NCBI GenBank assembly: GCA_035509415.1 | Contig: DATJLQ010000069.1 | Location: 1-16,325 of the forward strand | DNA: 16,325 nt | Reading direction: 5' to 3' | Source of the DNA: DATJLQ01 sp035509415 | Lineage (GTDB): Bacteria; Pseudomonadota; Alphaproteobacteria; JACZXZ01 | Shown: positions 7,028-14,130 of the stretch, in pieces | Numbering within the stretch: the stretch's first letter is position 1 | Layout: each line of letters starts with the position of its first letter | Made by a program: the position numbers and the translations under genes | Notes under the pieces: generated by a model | What the model saw: the letters and a program-made list of their open reading frames with translations, nothing else | Told to the model about the DNA's origin: nothing | The model's database searches: none

Positions 7028-8038
7028 CTATTTCCCCATGATAACGGCGTTGGGGTTGCGGTCGATCTGCTCGGCGAAGGAGCGGATCGATTCGCTCGCG
7101 ATCGTGAGGTTACGCAGGAGCTCGTCGAGGTCGGCGCGTTGTTGCGAGTTCTGCGCGACCAGCGTACCGGCGGCGGCGACGGTCTTCTGCGTCGCGGCGA
7201 GCGTCGCGTCGCTCTCGGCGAGCGTTTGCTGGAGCTGCTTGAAGGTCTGCGCCATGCCGGCGTTCGCGGTGGTCGCGACCTGGTCCACGTTCTTGCGCGT
7301 ATCGGCCGAGAGCTTTTCGGTCTCCTTGAGCGTTGCCTGGGCGTCGGTGAGCGTCTTCTGCAGGTTCCCGAGCAAGGGGCCGATCTCGCCCTGCAGATCC
7401 TGCATCGTGCCCTGGAACGCCTTGGCGCTCCCCGAAAGCGACGCGAGCAACGTCTTCGCGTCCTGGCTCCCGAGCAGCGCGTCGAGGTCCCGGAGCGTCT
7501 TGATCGCCGCGTCCGCGAGCTCGCGCAGCGGGAGATCGCTCAGCTTCGCCTTGAACACGTCGAACGTCGAGGGCACGGTCGGAATCTCGGGCACCGACTT
7601 GTCGAGGCCGACGAGATGGATGGGGGTCCCCGGCTGGAACGAGACCTCGACCGAGAGCTGGCCGGTCACCAGGCTCTGGACCTGGAGCTGGGCGCGCAGG
7701 CCGCTCTCGATGGCACCCTGGAGGCTGGGCTTCTGGTTCTGGCCCGCGATGCGGTGCAGCTTCCCCGGCGTGAATTCCATGTAGACCGGAATGTAGATTT
7801 TCTTGTGCTCGGAATCGTAGACGAGCTGGATGTCCGTGACCGACCCGACCGGAACGCCGCGCAGCGTGACCGGCGCCCCCACGCTCAAGCCGCTCACCGA
7901 GCCCTCGAAATAGGCGACCGCGACCGGGCGCGTGACGAACAGGGAGACGCTGCCGAACAGCACGAGGGCGAGGACCACGAGGGCGATGGCGCCCACGATG
8001 AAGCCGCCGACCAGGACCGGGTTGGCGCGCTTGCTCAC
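7028..8038 (-). CDS. mlaD: MlaD-family MCE-domain lipid-binding protein
   Basis: A 336-residue membrane-anchored periplasmic protein that forms the lipid-binding ring or bridge of an MCE transporter. Seen: one N-terminal transmembrane helix (about 9-34), a single MCE domain from about 40 (core FEGSVSGLSVGAPVTLRGVPVGSVTDI, about 44-70), and a long Ala/Leu/Lys/Glu-rich helical tail (about 170-325) with repeated TLKETEKL- and TLAESDATLA-like stretches, likely coiled coil or a hydrophobic tube. It is nearly twice the length of E. coli MlaD (183 residues), closer to alphaproteobacterial MCE proteins paired with PqiC-type lipoproteins. The start is a GTG at 8038-8036 whose GTGA overlaps the mlaF stop, implying coupled translation; upstream in-frame codons are mlaF shadow. 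Confidence 0.88.
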   Translation of the reverse strand: MSKRANPVLVGGFIVGAIALVVLALVLFGSVSLFVTRPVAVAYFEGSVSGLSVGAPVTLRGVPVGSVTDIQLVYDSEHKKIYIPVYMEFTPGKLHRIAGQNQKPSLQGAIESGLRAQLQVQSLVTGQLSVEVSFQPGTPIHLVGLDKSVPEIPTVPSTFDVFKAKLSDLPLRELADAAIKTLRDLDALLGSQDAKTLLASLSGSAKAFQGTMQDLQGEIGPLLGNLQKTLTDAQATLKETEKLSADTRKNVDQVATTANAGMAQTFKQLQQTLAESDATLAATQKTVAAAGTLVAQNSQQRADLDELLRNLTIASESIRSFAEQIDRNPNAVIMGK

Positions 8039-8820
8039 GAAGCACCCCCCGGTGCCGCCGCGCTTTGCCCCTCGCCGCGCTTCAGGAAGCTCAGCACGCG
8101 GGGATCGTGCGCCGTCTCGAGGAGCTTGCGCGGATTGCCGTGGGCGATCGCGGTGCGCGCCTCGGGATCGAGATAGATCGCATCGTCCGCGATCGCGAAG
8201 ATGCTCGCGAGCTCGTGGGTCACGACGACCACGGTGGCGCCCAGATTGTCGCGCAACTCGAGAATCAGGTCGTCGAGGCGCTTCGAGCTCACGGGATCGA
8301 GCCCGGCGGACGGCTCGTCGAAGAACAGGATGTCCGGATCGAGCGCCATGGCGCGGGCGAGGCCGGCGCGCTTGCGCATGCCGCCGCTGATCTCGGAGGG
8401 ATAGAAGCGCTCGAACCCGCTGAGGCCGACGAGGGCGAGCTTCAAGGCCACCAGCCGGTCGACCTCCGCGGCGGGCAGGCGCGTGTATTGGTATAGCGGC
8501 AAGGCGACGTTCTCCGCGAGCGTCATCGAGCTCCACAAGGCGCCGCTCTGGAACAGCACGCCGAACCTGCGGCCGATCTCGGCGCGGCGCTCAGGCGCGG
8601 CCTTCCAATAGCCCTCGCCGTCGTATTCCACGTCGCCGCGCGCGGGCTCGTTGAGCCCGATCATGTGGCGCAAGAGGGTGCTCTTGCCGCACCCGCTCGG
8701 CCCCATGATGACGAAGATCTCGCCCCGGCGCACGGAGAAATCGAGGTTGCGTTGCACGACGTAGGTGCCGAACGCCATGTCGAGGTCGCGCACGCGGATG
8801 CGGGGCGGGGCGTCTTCCAT
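8035..8820 (-). CDS. mlaF: MlaF-type ATPase of the lipid ABC transporter
   Basis: A 261-residue cytoplasmic ATPase driving phospholipid movement through MlaE. Seen: Walker A GPSGCGKST (40-48), Q-loop VLFQSGALWSSMTLAENV (Q91), signature region SEISGGMRKRAGLARAM (142-158), with the SGGM(R/K)KR form typical of MlaF/Ttg2A/MKL ATPases, Walker B ILFFDEPSAGLDP (164-176), and switch histidine H202 in VVTHELASIF. The C-terminal 25 residues extend past the ATPase core. The start ATG at 8820 is eight bases after the mlaE stop. Upstream in-frame sequence runs antisense to nothing useful and overlaps mlaE in another frame, so it is excluded. Confidence 0.93.
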   Translation of the reverse strand: MEDAPPRIRVRDLDMAFGTYVVQRNLDFSVRRGEIFVIMGPSGCGKSTLLRHMIGLNEPARGDVEYDGEGYWKAAPERRAEIGRRFGVLFQSGALWSSMTLAENVALPLYQYTRLPAAEVDRLVALKLALVGLSGFERFYPSEISGGMRKRAGLARAMALDPDILFFDEPSAGLDPVSSKRLDDLILELRDNLGATVVVVTHELASIFAIADDAIYLDPEARTAIAHGNPRKLLETAHDPRVLSFLKRGEGQSAAAPGGAS

Positions 8821-8828
8821 CGGGCGCC

Positions 8829-9992
8829 TCAAATGCCGAGCACGTTGAGCACGACGGAGAAGATCCCGTCGGCGACGATGATGTAGAGGATGCCCATGAC
8901 GACCGCCCCGGTGGTCGCGTCGCCCACGGCGGCAGCGCTCCGGCCGGCGTTCATCCCCTTGAGGCAGCCCGCGAAGGCGACGATGGCGCCGAACACGGCG
9001 CTTTTCGAGATGCCGATCCAGAAATTGGTGAGCGACGCCGCGTGCTGGGTCTCGACCAGGTAGCCCGTGGTCGTGACGTCGAGCAGGCTCGAGCCCACGA
9101 TGAGCCCGCCCAGGATGCCCATAAGGTTCGCGTAGACGCACAAGAGCGGCATCATGAGCATGAGCGCCACCACGCGCGGCAGGACCAGGAACTCGATGGG
9201 CGAGATGCCGAGCGCGGTGAGCGCGTCGATCTCCTCGTTCCCCTGCATGGTGCCGAGCTGGGCCGCGTAGGCCGCACCCGTGCGGCCGGCGAGCACGATC
9301 GCCGTCATCACCGCCGCCATCTCGCGCATGGTCGCGACGGCGACCAGGTCCGCGACGTAAATGTCGGCGCCGAACTGCTTCAACTGCACCGAGCCCACGA
9401 AGGCGAGGATGAGGCCGATCAGGATCGAGATGACCGTGACGATGGGCAGCGCCTGGGCGCCGCATTCCTGCATGTAGAGGAACAGATCCGACGCGCGGAA
9501 GCTCGCGCGGCCCGTGACCAGCTTCGCGAGCGCGATCGCGATGGCGCCCAGGAACTCGATGCTGCGGCGCGCGTCGGCGGCCTTCGTCTGGGCGAAGCGG
9601 CCGACCGCCTCGAGGAACGGGACGCGCCGCGCGTCGCGCCCGGTGCCCGTGCGCTCGGGCACCGCGGTCGCGAGATCGAGAAGGCGCTTGACCCCCTCGG
9701 GCAGGCCCGCGAGGTCGAGCTCGAGCCCCGCGCGCGCGCACGATTCCTGGAGGTCGACGAGGAAGGCGATGAGCGAGCTGTCCCAGCGCCCGAGCCCCTC
9801 GGCCTCGACCCGGACTTTCCCTCCGGCAGCGCCCGAGGCGAGCGCCGCGCGCACCGGCCCGAGCGGCTCGAGGCCGCGCGCGAACTGCCAATCGCCCGAG
9901 AGCGAGATACGCACGGCGCCGCCCGCGCGCGCGTCCGCGCGCTCGACGCTCACCCGTCCGGCCGCTCGCCCGATCGTCGCCGCTTGTGCCAT
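8829..9992 (-). CDS. mlaE: MlaE-type lipid transporter permease with N-terminal STAS domain
   Basis: A 387-residue protein that fuses a STAS domain to an MlaE permease. In E. coli the STAS partner is a separate protein (MlaB) that stabilises the ATPase; here it is N-terminal. Seen: STAS-like region about 27-112, with LGRWDSSLIAFLVDLQ (68-82) matching the MlaB core helix; permease about 125-387 with helices near 180-202, 226-244, 272-300 and 360-385; and the family signature AGRTGAAYAAQLGTM (235-249) followed by NEEIDALTALGISP. The ATG at 9992 is the first start that keeps the STAS domain and avoids the Arg-rich upstream frame, but its ribosome site is weak, so the start is uncertain. It is the first gene of the mlaEFD-pqiC operon. 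Confidence 0.87.
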   Translation of the reverse strand: MAQAATIGRAAGRVSVERADARAGGAVRISLSGDWQFARGLEPLGPVRAALASGAAGGKVRVEAEGLGRWDSSLIAFLVDLQESCARAGLELDLAGLPEGVKRLLDLATAVPERTGTGRDARRVPFLEAVGRFAQTKAADARRSIEFLGAIAIALAKLVTGRASFRASDLFLYMQECGAQALPIVTVISILIGLILAFVGSVQLKQFGADIYVADLVAVATMREMAAVMTAIVLAGRTGAAYAAQLGTMQGNEEIDALTALGISPIEFLVLPRVVALMLMMPLLCVYANLMGILGGLIVGSSLLDVTTTGYLVETQHAASLTNFWIGISKSAVFGAIVAFAGCLKGMNAGRSAAAVGDATTGAVVMGILYIIVADGIFSVVLNVLGI

Positions 9993-10135
9993 GGTCGCTC
10001 GCGCCGGTCCCGCGATAGTCGCTGCAGCATGACTGAAGCACGGGGACGCGGCAAGCCGGCGGCAGGGGCGACATCCCGTGCCGGCTGGCGCGGCGTCGCG
10101 ATCGCCTGCATACTGGGCGTCCATTCGGGCCGCCC

Positions 10136-11020
10136 ATGCACAAGACCGTCCGCACGCCCCGCCTCGAGATCGCCTATCTGGAACTCGGTCCCGTTTCCGG
10201 TGCGCCGACCATCCTCCTCCATGGCTGGCCGTCGGACGTGCATGACTGGGACGCGGTCGCACAGGCGCTCGCTTCCAAGGGGCGACGCGTGCTGGTCCCC
10301 TGGCTGCGCGGCTTCGGCCCGACGCGCTTTCTCGATAGCTCGACGCCGCGCTCGGGCCAGCAGGCGGCGCTCGGCCACGACCTCCTCGATTTCATGGATG
10401 CGCTCGGCCTCGAGCGCGCGAGCCTAACGGGCTACGATTGGGGCGGGCGTGCCGCTTGCGTCGTCGCCGCCCTGTGGCCCGAGCGGGTGCGCGATCTCGT
10501 CTCGATCACCGGCTATAACATCCACAATGTCCCGGCCGCGGGCACGCCGGGCGACGCGCTTGCCGAGCACCGGCTCTGGTATCAATGGTATTTCCATACG
10601 CCGCGCGGCATCGCGGGGCTCGAGCGCAACCGGCGCGACATCGCGCGGCTCCTGTGGCGCCTCTGGTCGCCCAACTGGCGCTTCGACGACGCCGAATTCG
10701 ACGCGAGCGCGGCGAGCTTCGACAATCCCGATTTCGTCGCGGTGACCATCCACTCCTATCGCGTGCGTTACGGCAATGCGCCCGGCGACCCGGCCTACGA
10801 GGCCCAAGAGCGGCGGCTCGCAACTCAGCCCGCGATCGCCGTGCCGACCATCGTGCTCCATGGCGAGGCGGACGGGGTGCAGCCGCCGGAGCAATCCTCG
10901 CAAGCGGCGCGCCATTTCACCGGGCGTTACGAGCGGCGCGTCGTGCCGGTCGCCGGACATTTCCTCTCGCGCGAGGCGCCAGCGAGCGTGATCCAGGCGC
11001 TCGACGACCTCGCGCGCTGA
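10136..11020 (+). CDS. Alpha/beta hydrolase with Asp nucleophile (epoxide hydrolase/dehalogenase-like)
   Basis: A 294-residue cytoplasmic alpha/beta-fold enzyme. Seen: oxyanion-hole motif HGWP (29-32), VPWLRGFGPT (54-63) where epoxide hydrolases have PD-RGYG, nucleophile elbow TGYDWGG with Asp101, lid region rich in Trp and Tyr (WYQWYFHTPRG, 148-158), acid Asp246 in HGEADGV, and base His275 in AGHFLSRE. The Asp nucleophile places it with epoxide hydrolases and haloalkane/haloacid dehalogenases, not with serine esterases. The specific reaction is not predictable: lid tyrosines favour epoxide hydrolysis but do not prove it. It is transcribed divergently from mlaE across 143 bases, with a weak ribosome site. 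The next gene on the same strand follows after 66 bases. Confidence 0.85.
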   Translation: MHKTVRTPRLEIAYLELGPVSGAPTILLHGWPSDVHDWDAVAQALASKGRRVLVPWLRGFGPTRFLDSSTPRSGQQAALGHDLLDFMDALGLERASLTGYDWGGRAACVVAALWPERVRDLVSITGYNIHNVPAAGTPGDALAEHRLWYQWYFHTPRGIAGLERNRRDIARLLWRLWSPNWRFDDAEFDASAASFDNPDFVAVTIHSYRVRYGNAPGDPAYEAQERRLATQPAIAVPTIVLHGEADGVQPPEQSSQAARHFTGRYERRVVPVAGHFLSREAPASVIQALDDLAR

Positions 11021-11086
11021 CGCGCAACGGATTTGGTTCAACGAAGAGGCACCCAGGAACAAGGGCGCGCTCGAAGGGAGGGGACG

Positions 11087-11785
11087 ATGAGGGGAACGAT
11101 CTCGATCGCGCGGCTCTCGATCCTGGCGCTCATCATGGGCGCTTGCGTGGCGATACTCGCGCAAGGTGCGCGCGCCGCGGCGCCTCCTTGGCCCGACACT
11201 CTCACGACGCGCCTCGAAGCCGAGGCGCTCATCGAGACGCTCGACGCTGATTTCCTCGCGACGCGTAGTGCGACCCTCACGCTCGAATCCTGGTGTGCGA
11301 CCCACCATCTCTCGGGCGCGCAACCGGCCAAGATTCTCGCGAAGCTCGACCGGAGCGTGGACAAGCCCGCCTCGCCCGAGCAACGCGCGCGTCTTGCGGT
11401 CGGGCCCGACGAGCCGATCAAGTTCCGCCACGTGCTGCTCGCTTGCGGCGACACGGTGCTGTCGATCGCGGACAATTGGTACGTGCCGAGCCGCCTCACG
11501 CCCGAGATGAACAAGCTCCTCGAGACCACCGAGACGCCGTTCGGGAAGGCGGTGATGGCGCTCCATTTCTACCGCCAGAATTTCGAGGCCAAGATTCTGT
11601 GGCACCCGCTGCCCGAGGGATGGGAGACCAAGCCCTTGCCGAAATTCCCGGGCGGCGCGCTCGCGATTCCGGCCGAGCTGTTCGAGCACCGCGCGTTGCT
11701 GTTCACCGGAGCCCGCGTGCCTTTCTCCGAGGTACGCGAAGTCTATCAGCGCGCCCTCCTCGGTTTCCCGCCGCCGCGGCGCTAG
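11087..11785 (+). CDS. Exported protein with chorismate lyase-like (UbiC-fold) region
   Basis: A 232-residue predicted secreted protein. Seen: signal peptide (hydrophobic 8-28, probable cleavage after ARA at 30; a Cys at 20 is a poor lipobox). Segment 113-156 (FRHVLLACGDTVLSIADNWYVPSRL ... TETPFG) and segment 199-225 (FEHRALLFTGARVPFSEVREVYQ in part) follow the order and spacing of UbiC chorismate lyases and UTRA ligand domains: a strand pair, the VIP-like turn, the L--T-TPFG motif, then the terminal strand and helix. This is a fold-level resemblance by eye; the catalytic Arg and Glu of UbiC cannot be confidently placed. AGGGAGGGG just before the ATG fixes the start. An export signal is unusual for this fold. 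Function is unknown. Confidence 0.75.
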   Translation: MRGTISIARLSILALIMGACVAILAQGARAAAPPWPDTLTTRLEAEALIETLDADFLATRSATLTLESWCATHHLSGAQPAKILAKLDRSVDKPASPEQRARLAVGPDEPIKFRHVLLACGDTVLSIADNWYVPSRLTPEMNKLLETTETPFGKAVMALHFYRQNFEAKILWHPLPEGWETKPLPKFPGGALAIPAELFEHRALLFTGARVPFSEVREVYQRALLGFPPPRR

Positions 11786-11840
11786 GGCTGGTGCGAGCGC
11801 CCGCCTCCGCCTAGCGCTTTTGCGGCCTGCGTTAAATATT

Positions 11841-11948
11841 CACCCCCCACCCCACCCTCCCCCTCAAGGGGGGAGGGTTGCGAAGGGTTGGCAAGGCGAA
11901 CCACCGGGCTTTACCCGGGGGCTTACCCGAAGCTGGGGGGGGTGTGGT
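11841..11948. repeat. C-rich/G-rich intergenic repeat element with internal hairpins
   Basis: Begins with a C-rich run (CACCCCCCACCCCACC) and ends with a G-rich run (CTGGGGGGGGTGTGG), which are imperfect inverted copies. Inside are a perfect 9-bp hairpin (CCCTCCCCC 11855-11863 with GGGGGAGGG 11869-11877) and a smaller one (CCGGG 11904-11908 with CCCGG 11914-11918). In frame it gives PPHPPPQGGR, a peptide that recurs in spurious short frames of many high-GC proteobacteria, so it is probably a dispersed family. Copy number cannot be judged from this window. Confidence 0.5.
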
Positions 11949-12042
11949 CAAAGGTCGCCCGATCGTGCCCGTGGCGGGACAGAGGGCCCGGAGATTTCTG
12001 GATACATGTTGTTATTCAATAGGTTGCCTCTGCAGTGGGAAT

Positions 12043-12064
12043 AACGCAACGATACCGTTGCGTT
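12043..12064. promoter_or_regulatory. Palindromic operator, likely TetR-family site
   Basis: Perfect inverted repeat: arms AACGCAACG and CGTTGCGTT around ATAC. Size and symmetry fit a TetR-family operator. The right arm covers the -35 of the promoter for the following gene pair, whose second gene encodes a TetR-family regulator. Binding by that protein is inference. Confidence 0.6.
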
Positions 12065-12086
12065 TCATTATGGCCGGTGCTATAGT
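12058..12086 (+). promoter_or_regulatory. Sigma-70-type promoter of the small exported protein/tetR pair
   Basis: -35 TTGCGT (12058-12063), 17-base spacer, -10 TATAGT (12081-12086, 5 of 6). Expected start of transcription is about 12093, with a leader of about 56 bases. The -35 lies in the right arm of the palindrome, so a bound repressor would occlude it. Confidence 0.5.
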
Positions 12087-12106
12087 GCCTTTCAGGGTGG
12101 CGCGCA

Positions 12107-12121
12107 ATCCGATCCTCGGAT
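12107..12121 (+). promoter_or_regulatory. Inverted repeat in the mRNA leader
   Basis: Perfect inverted repeat ATCCGA-TCC-TCGGAT in the predicted leader, ending 13 bases before the AAGGAG ribosome site. It could be a small RNA hairpin or a second protein-binding site. No T-run, so not a terminator. Confidence 0.35.
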
Positions 12122-12148
12122 GCCGCAAGCCGCCAAGGAGTAACGGTC

Positions 12149-12517
12149 ATGAAGCTCAAAGCCCTTGCGATCGCCCTCTCGACCGCCGCCGCGGTTGCCG
12201 CGGCGCCGGTCGCCCCCGCCTCGGCCCATGGTTGGCATGGCGGCCGCGGCGGGCTCGCCTTCGGACTCGTCGCCGGCGTCGCGACGGCGCTCGTGGTGGG
12301 CGCTGCGACGATCGCGGCCGCACCCTTCAACGCGGTCGCCGCGGTGGCCCAGCCGGTCTACGCGCCCCCGCCCCCGGTCTACTACGCGCCGCCGCCGCGA
12401 GTCGCCTACGCCCCCGCGCCGGCCTATTACGCCCCGGTCACCCCGGTCTACGCGAGGCCGGTCTACGCGCCCGGTTACGGGCCCGGCGCGGTCGTCGTCC
12501 CCGTCTACGGACGCTGA
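12149..12517 (+). CDS. Small exported Tyr/Pro-rich protein
   Basis: A 122-residue protein with a clear signal peptide (1-26, cleavage after ASA), then HGWHGGRGG, a hydrophobic Ala/Val stretch (37-58) that could span or touch a membrane, and a C-terminal low-complexity tail (69-121) of irregular VYAPP / AYYAP / PVYARP units. Tyr/Pro repeat proteins of this kind are common, uncharacterised surface or envelope proteins of alphaproteobacteria. AAGGAG eight bases before the ATG gives a strong start. It is followed after 10 bases by a TetR-family gene, so it may be a target and reporter of that regulator. The tail's repetitive codons make this a likely site of length variation. Function is unknown. 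Confidence 0.8.
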   Translation: MKLKALAIALSTAAAVAAAPVAPASAHGWHGGRGGLAFGLVAGVATALVVGAATIAAAPFNAVAAVAQPVYAPPPPVYYAPPPRVAYAPAPAYYAPVTPVYARPVYAPGYGPGAVVVPVYGR

Positions 12518-12527
12518 GGGTGTCGGC

Positions 12528-13184
12528 TTGAACGCATCCCGACGCAAGAGCGCGCATCGCGGCGGCCGTCCGTCCCGCCTCGAGGCCGAGCGCCTCAAGG
12601 ACCGGATCCTGGACGCCGCGAGCGCGCTCTTCCTGACCCAAGGCTACGGCGCCACCAGCATCGAATCCGTGGCGGCGCGCGCGCGCGTCGGGAAGCGCAC
12701 GCTTTATGCGCGCTTCCGCGACAAGGCCGAGCTGTTCGGCGCGGTGGTGCATCGGCTCATCGCACGGCTCCGGCCCGCCGGGGCCGAGAACATTTTCCTC
12801 GGCGGCGGCGTCGAGGAAATCCTGGTACGCCTCGCCGATGCGATCCTGCTTGCCGCCTTGACGCCCGAAGCACTGGCGCTCTTCCGCATGACGGTGGCCG
12901 AAGGCGCGCGCTTTCCCGAGCTCGCCGCGGCGCTCGATCGCGAAGGTGCTCGGCGCGAGGCGATCGACGGCATCGCGCGCTTTCTCGGCAGCCAGATCGC
13001 GACCGGCGCCCTACGCCCCCTCGCCGACCCCGCCTTCGCGGCCGAGGAATTTCTCCAGCTCGTGGTCTCGGTGCCTCAGCGCCGCGCCCTCGGTCTCGGC
13101 GCGCCCATGACCGAGGCGGAGCTTCGCGCTTGGGCGCGCAATGCGGTGAATCTGTTCCTGGAAGGGTGCGGGCGGCGCGGGTGA
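12528..13184 (+). CDS. TetR/AcrR-family transcriptional regulator
   Basis: A 218-residue DNA-binding repressor of the TetR family. Seen: N-terminal basic tail (SRRKSAHRGGRPSRLEAERLK in part), helix-turn-helix domain about 24-75 (RILDAASALFLTQGYGATSIESVAARARVGKRTLYARFRDKAELF, quoted in part: core ATSIESVAARARVGKRTLYARF), and a C-terminal helical ligand domain with FRMTVAEGARFPELAAAL, resembling the AefR-like C-terminal family. No ATG is available in frame near the domain start; TTG at 12528 with TGAGGG seven bases upstream is the best start. The gap to the preceding gene is 10 bases, so both likely share the promoter at 12058-12086 and the palindrome over it, which suggests autoregulation. The ligand is unknown. 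Confidence 0.88.
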   Translation: MNASRRKSAHRGGRPSRLEAERLKDRILDAASALFLTQGYGATSIESVAARARVGKRTLYARFRDKAELFGAVVHRLIARLRPAGAENIFLGGGVEEILVRLADAILLAALTPEALALFRMTVAEGARFPELAAALDREGARREAIDGIARFLGSQIATGALRPLADPAFAAEEFLQLVVSVPQRRALGLGAPMTEAELRAWARNAVNLFLEGCGRRG

Positions 13185-13215
13185 GCGCGCCGGCCCTCGC
13201 GACATCCCTAAGACG

Positions 13216-14130
13216 TCAAGGCTTCGGCGCCGCGGGCTTCGGCGCCGCGGGCGGCGCGGCCGTCTCTTCCTGCATGATGTCCGAGAACAGGTCGGTCTTG
13301 GGGTCGCCGATGTCGGTCTTCGTCCCCGCGGGCGGCACGTAGCGCTTGCCATCGAAATGGAGCACGAGCTTGCGGCTCTTCCCGGGCTCGTCGGTCTCCT
13401 TGCAATCGTCGCCCTGCTTCGCCGAGGTCGCGTCCGTCTCGGTCTGCGCGACCACGAGATCGCGATAGCCCGTCGGGCCCGCCGGTCCGAGCGAAATCGT
13501 GCGCTTCACGGTCACGAGATCGCCGGCGCAATCGCCGTTATTCTCGCCGTTCTGGCGCATGACGATGAGGCCGTCCAGTACGCGGCGGATGCGCCCGCCT
13601 TCGTAGGTGTAAAGCCAGAGCGCATCCTCAAAATAGGGGTTCACGCGCGAGCTGCCGGATTGGGAGGTGCGTAGGCCGAACGCGCGCAGATCGCCCTTGA
13701 GGTCGTAACGCGCCGTATCGAGGGCGACGTCCCCAAACTGGACCGCGTCGCTATAGGCCATGCCCGTCTCGACGCGCCGGGCGATCGGCTTTCCGGTCGC
13801 GCTGTCGGCGACGATGATCTCGACGTCGCCGTTCGTCTCGTCCTGGCTCGCCGGGGTCGCCTCGGTGAGCGGCACGACGAGGAGGGTGAGCGCAGGATTG
13901 GCGGGCCAGACCTTGCAGCCGACCGAATCGGGGACGATCAGCCGCGCATAATTGCCCTCTTCCTTGAGCCCGCCGACCGTAAGGCCGTTCTCGCCCGGCT
14001 TCGCGTCCGGATAGGCGCTCTTGAGGAGGGCCGCGGCATGGTCGCACGCGGCGAACGCGGGCATGGCCGGCAGCGCGAATGCCAAGGCGACGGCGCAGAG
14101 TGCGGCGCGGAGCAAAAGCGGCTTGTTCAT
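13216..14130 (-). CDS. Uncharacterised periplasmic protein with four conserved-looking cysteines
   Basis: A 304-residue protein I do not recognise. Seen: signal peptide (1-27, cleavage after AFA), mature N-terminus ACDHAAALLKSAYPDA, and four Cys in the mature part (29, 72, 201, 243), enough for two disulfides in the periplasm. The middle (80-240) reads as beta-rich with alternating hydrophobics (DVEIIVADSATGKPIARR; DALWLYTYEGGRIRRVLDGLIV). The C-terminus is a Pro/Ala/Lys tail (APKPAAPKP) made by a 15-bp tandem repeat. It faces the tetR gene, with 31 bases between the stops. A 349-base gap separates its start from the toxin-antitoxin genes. The ribosome site is weak. No function is proposed. 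Confidence 0.8.
   Translation of the reverse strand: MNKPLLLRAALCAVALAFALPAMPAFAACDHAAALLKSAYPDAKPGENGLTVGGLKEEGNYARLIVPDSVGCKVWPANPALTLLVVPLTEATPASQDETNGDVEIIVADSATGKPIARRVETGMAYSDAVQFGDVALDTARYDLKGDLRAFGLRTSQSGSSRVNPYFEDALWLYTYEGGRIRRVLDGLIVMRQNGENNGDCAGDLVTVKRTISLGPAGPTGYRDLVVAQTETDATSAKQGDDCKETDEPGKSRKLVLHFDGKRYVPPAGTKTDIGDPKTDLFSDIMQEETAAPPAAPKPAAPKP
13220..13249 (-). repeat. Tandem 15-bp repeat coding the C-terminal APKPA units
   Basis: GGCTTCGGCGCCGCG occurs twice back to back (13220-13234 and 13235-13249) with no mismatch, inside the last codons of the periplasmic protein gene. It encodes the repeated Pro-Lys-Pro-Ala-Ala tail and is prone to slippage. Confidence 0.8.

Larger units (their letters stand above)
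11786..12148. other. Intergenic region of 363 bases with repeat element and regulated promoter
   Basis: No convincing gene. The left part holds a C-rich to G-rich repeat element (11841-11948). The right part holds a palindrome over a promoter (12043-12086) and a second inverted repeat (12107-12121), leading to the small exported-protein gene. Short frames here translate to low-complexity Pro/Gly/Arg peptides typical of non-coding repeats. Confidence 0.7.

Noticed and set aside
6503..8176. 557-codon open frame on the plus strand opposite mlaD and the pqiC-like gene
   Set aside because: Arg/Glu-rich antisense shadow spanning two real genes; no recognisable fold.
11820..12044. 74-codon frame with PPHPPPQGGR
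   Set aside because: Translation of an intergenic repeat element, a common source of false genes.
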